DNA of 64,000 bases from Epiperipatus broadwayi (lineage: Eukaryota; Onychophora; Udeonychophora; Euonychophora; Peripatidae), in NCBI GenBank assembly GCA_028023455.1, contig JAQFVV010006309.1, positions 1,694,511 through 1,758,510 on the forward strand. The letters run 5' to 3'. Of the stretch, positions 10,816 through 23,380 are shown in pieces. Positions within the stretch are counted from its first letter, which is position 1, and every line of letters begins with the position of its first letter. The position numbers and the translations under genes are program-made. The notes beneath the pieces are model-generated. The model was given only the letters and a program-made list of their open reading frames with translations. It was not told where the DNA came from and ran no database searches.

Positions 10816-13079
10816 TTGAGAACTTTTATAGAATAAAATTTTAAATATTATAAAATTAAACAAATTCAATAATTAAATTATATTGTTAAAATTATAATTC
10901 TTAGTCTTTAAAAGTGTCCAAGAAATAATTATCCAAATGCAATCCATTACATATTTATGATTTTAAATTATTGATATTTTAAAGTTCAATAAATCATAAT
11001 GGATGAGTTTAACAACACTTAGTCCTTAGAGAAAAAGGTTAAGAATGAAAGCTAAGTTTGTAAGTACAAATCCATAAATGACCAGTCTCCATACAACATT
11101 TGATAAGCATATAGTTATTTGTTTTATATTTCTTAGAGAGTAAACAGCAACTAATCTTCTAAGGCATAGTTTTCATCGATCATAAAATCTTTAAGCATAT
11201 TTCTGAAAAACAAAATATTGATAAATATAATTCTGTTTATTAACAATTGTTTTGTAATATGGTTTGTAATAATTAACCAAAACTTTAGATTACTGTGGTC
11301 ACTGTAATAAGTTTTATGTAGTTTTTTGTAAATATAATATAAAGCAATTAGTTAATCTGTTAATTCACATTAGTTTTATAATACTTATCTGAAGCTTTAT
11401 GTTTATATAGCAAATATAAATTCCAAGCAAGTAATTTTTGGTTTGGAGAACAGAAAAATAAATAATGAAGTTCAATTAAAATGTAACATTCCATGAAGCA
11501 CCCTTAAAAGTTTTTGTGGTTAAAATTAAATTAGTTGGTTTTCATTTCTTTTCAATTAATTATTGAATGATATACATTATTAGACATTTAATTTCTCCAT
11601 TCAGGACAATGTGGAGGAACATTTGCCATTAAAGAGACAAATGTTTAATTGGTTGTCTTTTTCATACATCATTTTAATGCAGATACCAAAATGGCTAATT
11701 TTGAATTTAAACCATATGTAGTCCTTATGCTCACAATTTAATAAAAGATTAAAATTGTAGGTTTATTTATAGGTTCTTGTCGTAGATTAGTGAGATCATA
11801 GTTTTTATCGCAAATTCTTCACGACTTTGGATTTTTATGGAAATATTCTGTCATTGTTACTAAAAATGATGGGAAGCAGGTGAGATTTGGAAATTTATAA
11901 GTCTGTATCACCAAAATTTGTGATGATTTCATTTTTTTAAAATTTTAAACAAATATTCTTTCAAAATATTAAATACTAGAATACATTAATTAATGATTAA
12001 AATAAAATAAATGCACATTATTGTTTATAAAATAAATTACTTATATTTTGTTTTCTTTAAAGTTCCCATCATACTTAATAATAAAACTAATTATTATTTT
12101 TCTAATTATAAATTTATTAAAACATTTTATGATTATATCTTTTAATTTTAAAATATATTCAACCACATAAAACATTCATGCACCTTACACTGGTTGCAAA
12201 GCATTTTAAAATAGCAGACAGAAAGAGCTGAATCCTTTTTGGTGGACCTTTGCTTAGCATATGACTAATATTAATGAAACAATGTTATTGTTGTTCATTT
12301 TATCTTAAAAATTTTATTATTCTACTCATTCCCCCCATTCCAATAATATAGAATCAAAATTATTGTTGTCATTAATTACAGGTTTATATCATGGCAATTA
12401 TCATAGAATTATATTGTACTATTTGTTTCTATTTCGTTCTTTTAATATTTTTAAATTAAGATACTAATTTTCTAATAATATTTACATGGACAAGTATTCA
12501 GACTAATATGCATAGTATAATATATACATTAATCATTGCTATTTGTTACTTACATATACAATTTTTTTATAATGTTATACCATTCTTAATATCATTCATG
12601 TTAGTAGCAAAATAAAGATATCAAAACTGTTGTAAAAATATTCAGTTTGTAATATAAATCACTTTTTTTTTATTATTATTAAGAATAATAATGACAACTC
12701 TATATATTTTTATGTGCTTTTTATTTGAGCATTATCCGCATAAGTAATACAATAATAGTAATACTAGTTAATGTTTACACATAGAGTTCACACGAATCTC
12801 ATAATATTTAGACGATAAAACAAAAATCATATAATCTGAATAAACGTTGCTGAAATATAATAGCGTCAAAAATATTAAAACATGTAATTAATTTTATAAT
12901 AAGTATATATATGTTGCAAAATACATAAATATATATGTATGTTTAAATAGCAAACTTTTTACACATCTATATATGCATTTTTAGACTTCAGTCCTATGCA
13001 TGCTGTTTAAACATAAAATAGACCTATTATAAAGCTGTCTAGACTTCAGTAGATCAATATCGTCTTTGTTATTGCAAAA
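10816..13079. other. AT-rich DNA without recognised gene
   Basis: About 2.2 kb without a recognised coding relic or strong repeat structure. Confidence 0.4.
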
Positions 13080-13600
13080 GGCTTTCCACTATTTGGTGCC
13101 GTCCAGATAAGACGCCCGGCTAAGTCACTTCTTGAGTTTGACACTTTTATAAACTTTGTAATAGCAAACTCATTCAATCATTCTTATGTTTCTCTATAAA
13201 ATATTATTTTTATGTCTATCTGCAATTTAAGTCATAAAAAGCACATGTATAATTTCATTGAATGTAATTGTCTAACAAAAGTTTAATCTATGTTTTTCAG
13301 ATATATACAATTGTATTGGTTCAATTATTCTATCAGGATTGAATTGCTTGATTTTAGTCTTAAGACTTTAATTGAGAATGTAAATCGACCTTACTTGCAA
13401 AGCCGAGAATCAATACTTAATGTCAGCTTGGTGAATATTTGATCTCAATTTGACAGTTTCTCAATTATTCTGGGAGAAGCAACAGCTTTTATAAGAATTT
13501 TTAACGGGATATGGAGACATAAATGCCAAGCCTTGATTACTTGTGTCAGCTGGCAAAATATATGTTCATTTGACATGAATACAAAAATGCTATTAATCCA
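13080..13600. promoter_or_regulatory. Complex non-coding stretch, candidate conserved element
   Basis: This stretch differs from its neighbours. It has fewer homopolymers, more mixed-base words, a GC-rich island (CGTCCAGATAAGACGCCCGG near 13,097) and several homeodomain/TALE-like words (TTTGACAG, TTGATTACTTG, CTCAATTATT). It has no open frame of note and no match to the repeat families in this window. A regulatory role is inference from composition only. Confidence 0.25.
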
Positions 13601-14011
13601 AAGATTTTTTCTTATGTAGTGTGTTAATATTTTTGAAAAAAAAAATGATAATAAGTCGATAGAATCTTTTCCAAAGCATTAAAAAAAAAAACAGTTTTGT
13701 AAATGTAGGTAGTATAAAATAGACTGTGTGTACATATGCGTGATTAAAGATAAAGCAGTGGATTTAATTAATGGTCTACTGCAGGGCAAAGATCTTTTCA
13801 GTTTCCTCCGCATAGGAATAGTGAAGAGGCTATTCAATTGTCTGGTAATGAGGAGGGTTTTTTTTGCTTTTCATTATTTAGATTCACTCTCTAATCGACA
13901 ATAGTTAGATAAATAGTTAAGTAGCAATAATTGGACAGATTACTAAATTACAGACTGACTACGTAAAAAAAAAATTCAAAGCGTTCTTGGTAAAACTGCA
14001 AAAATTTAAAA

Positions 14012-14105
14012 TTTCACTGGGATTCGAATCCTATATCATTTTAATGGAAAATATGCACTGAGAAATATATCTCATATTAGTAGTGTGCATCACACCCACC
14101 CACTA
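14012..14105 (-). repeat. Possible tRNA-derived SINE fragment (B-box only)
   Basis: GGATTCGAATCC at 14,020-14,031 is a perfect Pol III B-box-like palindrome (consensus GGTTCGANTCC), followed on the minus strand by CAGTGAAA. I did not find a convincing A-box upstream, so this is at best a degraded tRNA-like fragment. Confidence 0.3.
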
Positions 14106-14689
14106 GTTTACAATAGATTGCTAAAATTAATTGATAAAAATAACTAATCTGTTTAGTTATTATTTTTAGAAAGGTTAGTAAAAAATATTAATGTTCAATT
14201 AATGTGTTTGTTTAAACGAATAATATATTAATACATATTATTAATTTACTATTGGATAAATTTTTGCATAACAAATGAATTGACTATCACAAACAATTTC
14301 TTAGACCGAAAAATCGCTATAAATGATTACGATTGCATCCACATTCAAAACAAGGGAATTTAATATATTAAGATTAGAAATCAGTTTATATAATGCAAAC
14401 GCAAGCGCAAATTAGTGGACGAATTATAGATTAGGATGCTCCAGGATTAAAATAATAATTGCATTAAAATAGATCATATTCTAATCATACTGAAAAAGAA
14501 AATTGATGTTTGCATTTTAGAATTATTTATTATCTGTACTAAATTTCAACAGCAATTGCTAATTTAGATCTTCAGGATTGTCATATTACTAAAACATGCA
14601 ATTCTCTTAAAGAATGTGATATCGACACAAGTAAAAAAAGAATCATGAAAGGTTTTATTGACAATAATCTTATTATCAATGATCTTATT

Positions 14690-16560
14690 AAAAAAAATCA
14701 TGCAGTAATTTCTTTTTGCCAGAATAATAAATGTGGAACTTCATAATAAATATAGAGATTTGAAGTCAGAAGTTCAAAGACTGATAAAAAGGCTTAAAAA
14801 TGATTGGTAAATTAAAACTTAAAAACATTCACTGATCAGACATTCTAGATCTTTTTTGATGTATTGAAAGCAACATATGGATCTTAAGAGTTTCACAATC
14901 CTATTATATCCAGAAATGGTTCTCTGTTATATGATGACAATAATATTTTAAACAGATGGAAGGATTATTTTGAATATATTTGGATAATGATATAAGAATT
15001 GAAATGATGACTTTTGATGATCTGTTTATTTAAATTTGGATATAAATATCAAGCTTAGAGAAATCAAAACAGGTCTTTATAATCTTAAAATTGGAAATGC
15101 TGCAGGTCCTTATAAAATACCTGGAGAAGTTTGACAATATGATGGTGATATATTAGCTTCAAAAATATTGGATTTTTTTTAGAAATATATGAACTTGTGC
15201 TGCCTGATATTTATTATGGAATACCACTGCAGCAAAAAAGATACTTTCACGAATTTTATTGAAGTTGCTTCAAATGGTTACCAGTAATTATGTTTGGTTT
15301 TAGAGAATCAAGAAGCATTATAAATGTGGGGTTTATTGCTAGGAAAATGCAAAAAACATATCAAAAACAAAAGGTGATTTACATATTGCTTTTACTGATT
15401 TTGTCAGGCATTTGATTAAATTAAATAAATTAATCAAATAGGTCAATAGCATTGTTTAAAATTAGTTGATGGTCAAGCAAGTTTATTATTCATTTTATAC
15501 AACTTATTCATGATGGAATGAGAGGAAATGTTACTATGGCAATGTGAAGCATTTGAAATGTAACTCTTGTTTAACAAGGATGTAAACCTGCTCCAACATT
15601 GGTTTCAATTTTTATGACAGTGATTTTTAAACAGGCATCAAGTTTCAATACAGGCTTCATAATGGAATTATTAATATAAATTGATTAAAACTAAGAACAA
15701 AACTTCAACTTCTTGGATGGTGAATTTCTAATATGGTGATTATTGTGCTAATTTTGTCTGATTAAAAAACAAGCTACAGAATGTCCTCAATGTTAGAATG
15801 CAAATGTAAAAACTTGCTTTAATAATAAATGTTCAAAAAATCCAATTTTTTTATGAGTCAGAGATAGAAAAAAACTCCCAAAAACTTTTAACTTGAATGG
15901 TTATCATCTTGGGAGTGTAGTAGTTTTATAAGTAGAAATATTTAAATAAATGGTTAATTGCATAACAAACTGTAATATGTGCTGCTGCTGTTTTTAACAA
16001 GTTAAACAATAGAGTATTTCATTACAAGCAAATGACTATTGAACCTAAATTTGTTTATATAAAGCTAGCTTTTTGCCTAATTTATTATATGGAAGTGAGA
16101 TGTGGACATCCTACTGATGCAATATAAAGGTATCAGAAAAGTTTATTTGAGGCTGTTCCATAAAACTATAAAAATACAAGAGCACAATTATAAAATTAAC
16201 CAATTCTGATATGGTATTAAAGGGTCCACTATTGTAAAATCGTATCTTCATTGGATTAGATATATACAATAAATGAACAATGTAGTGGCTTATGATGAAC
16301 TTGAGCATAACTTTTGTAGAAGAGATAAATCTTTTCTATGTTATAAGGATTATCTCAAAGGTATTTTAAAAAAACTATAGTATTTTTATTTGCATTGGGA
16401 AAATATGGAAGTGAATAGAATACCTCAGAGAGCCAAAAATTCAAATTGAGGTGTTTTAGAAAACAAGTTTTTGCAGATGTTAATTGCAAAATATCAAATA
16501 AACTAGAATATATGTAGATATTGTTTTCCTGAAGGTTTGTGATAATGGTGTTGTAGTTGT
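14690..16560 (+). pseudogene. LINE reverse transcriptase relic (family A)
   Basis: This is a degenerate ORF2 of an APE-type non-LTR retrotransposon, read in three frames with many stops. Blocks appear in family order: FFDVLKATYG near 14,852, then a LLYDDNNILNRWKDYF-type linker. GNAAGPYKIPGEV lies near 15,092 (the family motif is GKAPGPDGIPAE), FGFRESRS near 15,292 and GDLHIAFTDF near 15,373. QGCKPAPTLVSIF near 15,575 corresponds to RT block QGCVLAPTLF, and NLLYGSEMW near 16,078 to the conserved LLYGSETW block. The catalytic YADD motif is not intact. The copy lacks an obvious endonuclease domain and is certainly inactive. The clade cannot be fixed by eye. Confidence 0.8.
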
Positions 16561-16644
16561 ATTTATATGTAGGACTATTTAAATATTCTAAATATATTCA
16601 ACTGTTAGTAATAGCACACAGGTTAGTATATGCATTACATTTTG

Positions 16645-16786
16645 AGAGGTATTATTCTCCCTTTTTCTTCAGGCATTGCTGGCCTGACCAGTGACAGTAC
16701 TAGCATGGAAATCGAATCTGGACCCTTAGATTCTTTGAGTATTGAATTTTAAGGTAATGTTCTAACCAACTGAATCATCCCTTGCC
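16645..16786 (-). repeat. tRNA-derived SINE, type 2
   Basis: On the minus strand a tRNA-like head is visible: CAGTTGGTTAGAACA (A-box region, near 16,760-16,776) and, about 50 nt further, GATTCGATTTCC (B-box, 16,707-16,718). It is followed by a body with GTACTGTCACTGGTCAGG. This spacing and order are those of tRNA-derived SINEs. It is unrelated in sequence to the GCATCGG SINE copies elsewhere in the window. It lies about 90 bp downstream of the LINE relic. No clear target duplication was found. Confidence 0.6.
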
Positions 16787-16959
16787 AAAGCCATCAGTGA
16801 GTAGAAATTTCATATACTTATATATGAAGTTCCTCCTGATTTTTCCACTTTTTTCTAAGAGCAAAGGTGATTAGTGGTTTTCATACATTATGTATAGTCA
16901 CATTAGGTTGACTTATGGGATTATTTGCCATTGTCAGGTGAGCAGCTTCTTTAAATTTT

Positions 16960-17105
16960 CTTCTTTGTACCTTTTCTAGATATATTTGTGTTTCACTGAT
17001 TGAGTTGTATAGTCATTGCAAATCTCATCTCCATATTTTATTAATTTTTTTTCTTGAATTTAAAATGGCCATTCTAAAATACAAATGGCTGCTACTGATA
17101 ATAAA
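16960..17105 (+). repeat. Dispersed repeat R4, copy 1
   Basis: The block GTATAGTCATTGCAAATCTC ... AATGGCCATT ... AATGGCTGCTACTGATAAT recurs at about 49,105-49,225 (GTATAGTCATACAA ... GAATGGCCATC ... AATGGCGGCTACTGATGAT) and partly at 39,478-39,560. Its class is unknown. Confidence 0.5.
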
Positions 17106-17739
17106 TGCAGTTCTAATTCTTTTTATAAGATACATATATGTACATAAAAAGTAAAATTAGTAAGAATTAAGTGTACCTAACCAGTCACATCATCATTTTT
17201 AGTAGTCATTTGTAAATGAGGATGACCATTCTTAATCTTGAAAAAAGAAACCAAAAGAAAAACAAACAGAAAACAAAAATAGTTTATCATAACTACACAG
17301 GAACCCATTAAACATAAATACATCAAATTATGTTACATGCTGACTCCAAAGTTGATTTTTTTGATACCATATTCTTAACTTTCCTAGTTTATCTTTCCAT
17401 TGCCTTCCTTTCTCATTCACATCCTCCCACTGAATAAAATTAATATTTTGCTTCTTAAGAAGGCTTTTTAGCTAATTTTTATAATGTAAATAGTGTCTGG
17501 TACTTCTACCAAAGCTGTGCCTAAGTTCCCCATAAAATATATCTTTGGAAAATTTGTCACCATTTGTTTCATGTACTTATTCAATTAGTAAACATTAAAA
17601 GTATAAAGCTAAACTCATCAATAAATAATCAAAATTATCCCAAATTCACAAATTCAATCAGATTAGCCAAGAAAATAAACTCTAAAACACTACTATTGGT
17701 TTCACTGTTACAAGCAGACTTCTTAGCCCTTTCACTGCT

Positions 17740-18365
17740 GATTATATTATTGGCCACATGAGGTAAAAATCAAAACTTTTAATTGGCCAATTCATAAACT
17801 GAAGTGTCAATTAACAAAGTCAATTGTCAAAATATATTCACCTTTTATTAATATATTCACTTTAGTTTCATTTGTAAAAAGTATATTAATAATTTGTCAA
17901 ATTATGAAAGTGAACAAAAGTTTGTTCAAAAATAAATTTTGATTTATAATTTAAAAAATATTCGAAAGCGGCTGAAATGAAAAGAAATGTCAATCGCCAA
18001 TTGCACGTCATAATTTATTCTTCCCACTTTGCAATAAATAAATAATTCTTGCTAAAATCTTAACTATTTTTGTAAAATAATATTTGTTTTTAGCATATTT
18101 TATGAAAATAATTTATATTTCATAAAAAAATACTGTTAAAATGCTCTAAAACATTCGTTTATCATTTTCAAAATAAAACAAAAACCGTTTGTAACTCTTT
18201 ACTTTTTGGAAGCCATTTTCTTTGTTGACATAATTTAAACAGCCAATAAGATTCGAGAAAAGGTGGTGAGAAGGTGGTGCTTTGGTTTTGTTTGACATAT
18301 ATGGTCATTTTTATTGATTTTTTACTTGTAAAATAATTCAAGAGAGGGTAGCATCTTACAGAACT
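17740..18365 (+). repeat. 620-bp dispersed repeat R5, copy 1
   Basis: This is collinear with 43,965-44,600 in the same orientation. Shared blocks are TATATTAATAATTTGTCA, AAAACATTYGTTTATCATTTTC, the CCAAT-containing AGCCAATRAGA, and the right end TTACTTGTAAAATAATTCAA followed by GAGAGGGYAGCATCTTACAG. Both copies begin with an ATTGG-plus-GAGGTAAAA block. No reading frame is shared. The two CCAAT-like words and defined ends could suit an LTR or a promoter-bearing repeat, but no TG...CA ends, primer site or target duplication was found. Confidence 0.7.
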
Positions 18366-18505
18366 TTTTTTCTTCTAAAAAATGACATCAGAACCATAAA
18401 CGTAGTACAAAACCTGAGCAATTTACAGTGATGTCAAGTTACCTCATTTTTAAATGAATCGATCAGGTAAAAGATTAAATGTAAAGAACTGCAAAATAAC
18501 AACAG

Positions 18506-18730
18506 TTAAACTAAACATCACCCACAATTTCACTTACTTCCCATACACCCTAGATATATTAAAAGAACTTTTAAATAAGTTAATTGCTTTGAGAAAAATG
18601 AAACAAAAAAAATTAAAGAATCTTTATTATTAAAAATTTATGATTCTGAAGCAATTAATTTATGTAAAAGTTCTTTTACTATTAAGAGTGCATGGAAGAT
18701 AAGTGGAATTGTGGGTAATGTTTAGTTTAA
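18506..18730. repeat. Hairpin nested in the 17.6-18.9 kb foldback
   Basis: TTAAACTAAACATCACCCAC near 18,506 pairs with GTGGGTAATGTTTAGTTTAA ending at 18,730. An inner AAAAGAACTTTTAAATAAGT block pairs with ATTTATGTAAAAGTTCTTTT. The arms are about 95 bp with several mismatches. Confidence 0.75.
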
Positions 18731-19240
18731 ATATGTTATTTCATAATTTTTTACACTTGAGAAGTCTTGTAGCAGTGAAACCATTAGAAAGCAGTGAAAC
18801 CACTGATAGTGTTTTAGTGTTTATTTTCTTGGCTAGTCTGGTTGAGGTGTGAATTTGGGGTAATTTTGATTATTCATTTAGGTATATGATTTTCCAATAA
18901 AAACTTTATGTCATTGTATATAACAAGCTGGACAACATGCCAATTAATCTTTCATTTTTGCAATTGTATTTTCAGAATTAGTTGCAAGTAAATTGTTTCC
19001 AATATTTTTGTTATATTGATAACGATTCATGTTACATTCCATCCAATAAATTTTCAGAATAATAGTAATAAATCAACTAATTTACTTAAAGTAGTTTTAT
19101 TATTATTTGTGCAACATTTTCTCTTTTAATTTATTAAGTACTGCACTCAACACTAGAGTTTGCATTGCTCCTTAACATTCAAATCTGTTTCTACCAAAAA
19201 AGCTATCAAGATAAAAGTTACTGAATTTATTTCCATTACT

Positions 19241-19343
19241 GACTGATAAAGCAAACAAAGGCAAAACTCTCCATACAGTAGTGCCACCCTGTGGCAACCA
19301 GAGTAATTATGAGCTAGTATAAGAGATGTTGACTGATAAAGCA
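19241..19343 (+). mobile_element. F1 foldback family, truncated copy with 13-bp direct repeats
   Basis: It holds only the 5' part of the family (AGGCAAAACTCTCC, GTAGTGCCACCCTGTGG, AACCAGAGTAA) joined directly to the start of the tail (TTATGAGCTAGTATAAGAGA). The 13-mer GACTGATAAAGCA flanks it at 19,241-19,253 and 19,331-19,343; one further T upstream also matches. The inserted unit is about 77 bp. The 63-codon minus frame here is part of the repeat. Confidence 0.75.
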
Positions 19344-19939
19344 CCTAATTTTTTTGGTATTAATTATTAAACAAAATCTTGATAGATTACATTTAAAATA
19401 TAAAGAATATTCCATAAATAAAAAAAAAGATTCATCAGTCAAAATATTGTACATCTGGAAGCCAAAATGATAAGAAGTTTTGTTTTGCTTTAAAGTGATT
19501 TAATAAAATAGATTTTAGCATATTGCCGAATATATATGTATCTAATCAAATATATGCTTATAGAAATATGAATATAAAAGTGTATATGTGTTAAAGAGTT
19601 ATTAAATGTATAAAAATGTGATTTATGTGCATAATTTCTTTAACAATAATGAAAATAAAACTTGATTTTCTTGCTTTTAAAAATAAACAACAATGCAGTA
19701 AAAGAAGTTGATTATATTGTGTATATAAGATATACAATTGTATTTTCTTTATCCAAGTGTATATAATTTGTATATCTGTGCTTGTTTAAAAGCAAAAATA
19801 AACTGCAATGCGTGTGTCTATTTACTTTTTTGATACAGCGCTAAAACTTTCATATTTTTGTGCAATTCTTATTAAAAATGCACAATATAAAAGAATGCAG
19901 ATAACTTTGTACACTCTTTCTATTTGATCACATTATCAT

Positions 19940-20240
19940 TTTTCGTCATTATAGATACACTGAAGGATGAAGGTCTCTCCATGTTCAATTCATCTTTTTG
20001 ATCTCTCGCCTTTCTTCTTCACATCCTCCAGCACAGATCCTTATTTCATTCAACCATCTCACACATGGTCTCTTTCTAGGTATTTTACAATCTTTTGCAA
20101 TCCAGTTTAAGATTTCAACTGTTCATCTATTATCATCTCTTCAAATAATATGTTCAGACCAACTATACTTCAGTATTTTAATACTTTTAATGATGTCAGC
20201 AACACCTGTTTGTTTTATGTATATATAAATGTATTGAAAG
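19940..20240 (-). pseudogene. RTE-like LINE 3' end, copy 1 (family B)
   Basis: The minus strand reads the C-terminal end of an RTE-like LINE ORF2 with frameshifts: WSEHII, DDNR, then PRKRPCVRWLNEIR, matching the family pattern W.GHI.RR.DNR...PRGRPKTRW.D.I. It is collinear with the 32.8-33.06 kb copy (shared GGTCTCTCCA and TCTTTTRCAATC blocks on the plus strand). It is 5'-truncated, as LINE copies usually are. The 76-codon plus frame over this stretch is a shadow. Confidence 0.7.
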
Positions 20241-20289
20241 TAAAAATATCTCCAACCATCATACAGACAATGCTGAAAATTTTGAAAAA

Positions 20290-21140
20290 CTTATGTTTCT
20301 GTCAATCAAATAAAATGAATCCACTTGGTTGAAGTCTCAAGAATGTATATAATAGACAAATTTAGACAATGTTGCCTATGAGAATGAAGTTTTATTCATT
20401 TTAAAACAAAGCCTCATTGAAATTGGTCCAATAAATACTCAAGAGAGAGAATCATTTTTATTAACCTTGTAAATGTTCACTGTTTTTATAATAGGCAATA
20501 TTAAAATATATATTGTGAAATATTATATACAAATGTGTTGAGAGTGAAGAATCATTTAACTGCTCCAATCTCATGCATCTATTTGATAATCAAATAAAAT
20601 GAGTTTATTTTGTTTAAAGTCTCAAGAATAATTATAGTAAACAAGTTTGACAATGCTAACCATAAGGATGAAGTTTACTCATTGTAGATGTAAACATTTG
20701 AATTGTTCAATTTTAATATTCCTAAAGTTGAATAACTAAATATTCATTTTGAATTCGGACAATTTCAATAAAATTTTATGACATATATAATATTCATTTT
20801 CACAGTTAGTATTGTCTAAATTGTTTCCCATAAAAATTCTTGGGACTTCAATCAAAGTTGATTTTATGAGCTCCTGAAAGATTTCATAGTTGTTGTGTGA
20901 CAATAAAAGAAATCTACATTCTCAACACATTCACATAATATTTCATGTTGTATATTTTTATATTACATATTTTAAAGAGTTTAAACATTCACAAAGTTTT
21001 TAAAATGAATTCTTAGTGATTCTGCTTTGGGAATGTTAAACTTGATCAATTTCTAATAAGGCTTTGTTTACATATTCAATGACTAAAATTTCATTCTCAC
21101 AGTTAATTTAATCTAAAATTATCTCCCATTTAAGGCACAG
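20290..21140. repeat. Palindromic cluster of a roughly 110-bp repeat
   Basis: A block with GTCTCAAGAAT ... GACAATG ... GATGAAGTTT ... TCATT occurs at about 20,290-20,400 and 20,590-20,690. The reverse complement (CACAGTTAGTATTGTCTAAA ... TTCTTGGGACTTCAATCAAA) occurs at about 20,785-20,880, and a partial fourth copy at 21,085-21,135. GTGTTGAGAGTGAAGA (20,536) also pairs with TTCTCAACACATTC (near 20,920). The cluster is thus part tandem, part inverted. Confidence 0.6.
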
Positions 21141-21411
21141 TTAATTACACAAGTTTCTCTAACAGTCAGCACTTCTATACTTTTTTATGATATACACTTT
21201 CTGATGTCATATAAGCACATTATATTTTCAGATTTTTAATTGTTTATTTGATTTTAAAATTATTTATTCTAAGCTGTAATTTTTTTTAAAATTATTTTTT
21301 CTAAATATGTTTTTTTAGTTACTTTTTATTATTTTATTAATTTTATTTTTTACATTTTTATGGTATTATTTATATAGTTATGTATTTTATTTTGTTCATT
21401 ATATTATAGCT

Positions 21412-21480
21412 CTGAAGAAGACTGCAGGACAGTCGAAACATAAGATTGGGTATGCATATATGTACAATAAAAGATTTTTT
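21412..21480 (+). repeat. Retroelement 3'-end motif, hammerhead-like core, copy 2
   Basis: CTGAAGA is followed by one A, a 5-bp stem GACTG/CAGTC around a 5-nt loop, then GAAAC. An AATAAA signal lies about 30 nt downstream. The stem is better formed than at 858. One extra A between CTGAAGA and the stem departs from the canonical hammerhead core. It is probably the end of a retroelement transcript. A Penelope-like relic exists elsewhere in the window (37.2-37.8 kb), but no link is shown. Confidence 0.4.
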
Positions 21481-23380
21481 GCTAAAAAGTGTTCAAAGAA
21501 CAATGGATAAATTGCAGATAATAGGATACTGATAATGATCAAATTTGTTTATTATCTTGATAATAATTGCTAATCTTGTTAAATTAAAAGTTTTATTATC
21601 TATCTCAATCTGTAGAACTCTATTATAAATCTAGTTTGACATCTTTAAGATCTATAATACTGAAGAGATGGGTAATTTAGAAAATATTATATACTTTATT
21701 AGTGTCATTTATATTAATAACTGTAATGCCATTAATTAATTTGAATTTACAGTTTAACTATTACTTAACAGTAACTAATAATCATTAACAGATTGTAAAT
21801 ATTTCAATGGAAATTTATTTACATTACATTTATGATAGTTGTCTGATTGTTTGCAAAGTTTTAAAATGACTAAAATATCTCTACTTAGCAAACTTAAATA
21901 CCAACTATTTTCATAATCACATTAAAAATGTATAAGCTGATTTAATTTTGTACTTGTGATTGTTGCAGTTTTAATTAATTCAATATAAAAACATCAAACA
22001 TACAGTTGAAACCTCTTTATATATATATGTTTGGTTTAATGTTTTACAGATAAAGGAATTTATGATTTTTAATTTGCAAACTTTCCTTACATATGGCTGA
22101 AAACTGGTTTAAAATGACAACAAGAACAATGATTTTTTTCATTAAATTTTTATGAAAAAGAAATTGGCGCTGTTATATTTCTCCACTGTATATTATAATG
22201 TTAGAATGGAGATCTCAACATAGAAATAAACATTCTGCATTGTAATATGTACAGTTGTTTTGTTTTATTAAAAAAGTAAAGTATTGGTACAATAAGATTA
22301 ACAAATATTTTATTTAAAATCCTTAAATATTTCAGTTATGAAAATCTAATAAATGTGTGTTAATGTTGATTATTATCACAGACATAAAATATTTTATTTT
22401 AATTGGATTATTGAGTATTGCCATTGTTAAGGTTTTGTTGATATAAGTAGATGAAAGTAAGGAATTTATGTTGATAGAACCATATAAATTCTAACATATG
22501 TATAAATTAAAATTGAAGAATGTTAACTAATTTTTCATTTTATAGCTAACAAAACTTAATTGAATAGAGAAAAGTATAAAGAAAGGGGGAGGGTGAAATA
22601 GATTTAAAACCATGTAGTAATAGTAATAATAATAAAAAAGGTTGGGTGGGAATTAGTTTTAGTTGAAGTTTAGCAACTGGCTGATGAGAATAAAGATTCA
22701 AGAACATTTTGTTGTTTAAAATAACAGATAGAAATTTAGCCAGTATCTTTGATTGGATATAATTGATTCTTAGTTATGCTTTGGAAGAAAAAAAATTATG
22801 CCATAGTAATTTTGATATAAAAAAAAATCATTCATGAAATTGAACTGCAATTATTTTCAAAATTTGAAGAAATGGAAAATAAAATCATAATGGATTATAT
22901 TCAACATATGCCCAATAAAGCCTGAAGCCATATGGAGCTGCCTACAATCAAATCAATGGAGGTAATGCTCTATAAAGAGTCTGAACATGAAATGAGATCC
23001 AAGAAGCTGCCATAAAATTATAACTTACTTGGGATTTAAACCCATTTCTATCCTCAATTAAATAGCTACTTATAAGGAATATGATTTAGTTCAGGCATCA
23101 GCAATCTATGACCAAATTATAAAATATAAACATGGATGAACACTTTGAGAAAATATAAATAATAAGATTAGCAATTTGGTTTGATTACATGGTTGTAGTA
23201 ATGAACATAGGCTGAATATAGTGTCATTGTCTGAACAAATGTTATCATTACTTGACAAGTGAGTCATTCTCTCAGTTATAGAACTTGTTCAATAGCTTGA
23301 GAATAGTTACTTAAGCAAAAAATTATTATGCAGTTACCTAAGTGAAATAATTATTATTAATTATTTAAAAAAAATATTAC
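21481..23380. other. AT-rich DNA without recognised gene
   Basis: About 1.9 kb lacking recognisable coding relics. It may include the 5' flank and missing terminal repeat of the hAT element that follows, but I could not identify a CAGTGG-type end. Confidence 0.4.

Larger units (their letters stand above)
17607..18880. repeat. 1.3-kb foldback with nested repeat and hairpin
   Basis: The outer arms are 17,607-17,722 and 18,761-18,880. Shared blocks include TTTATTTTCTTGGCTA and GGTAATTTTGATTATT in the reverse orientation, and the arms are diverged but clear. Between them sit a 620-bp repeat (17,740-18,365) and a second hairpin (18,506-18,730). No coding relic was seen inside. Two duplications or insertions have evidently been layered on one another. 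Confidence 0.7.

Noticed and set aside
10600-10836. 78-codon open frame with a 15-residue repeat
   Set aside because: It is the 45-bp minisatellite read through. No start context, domain or neighbouring exon supports a gene.
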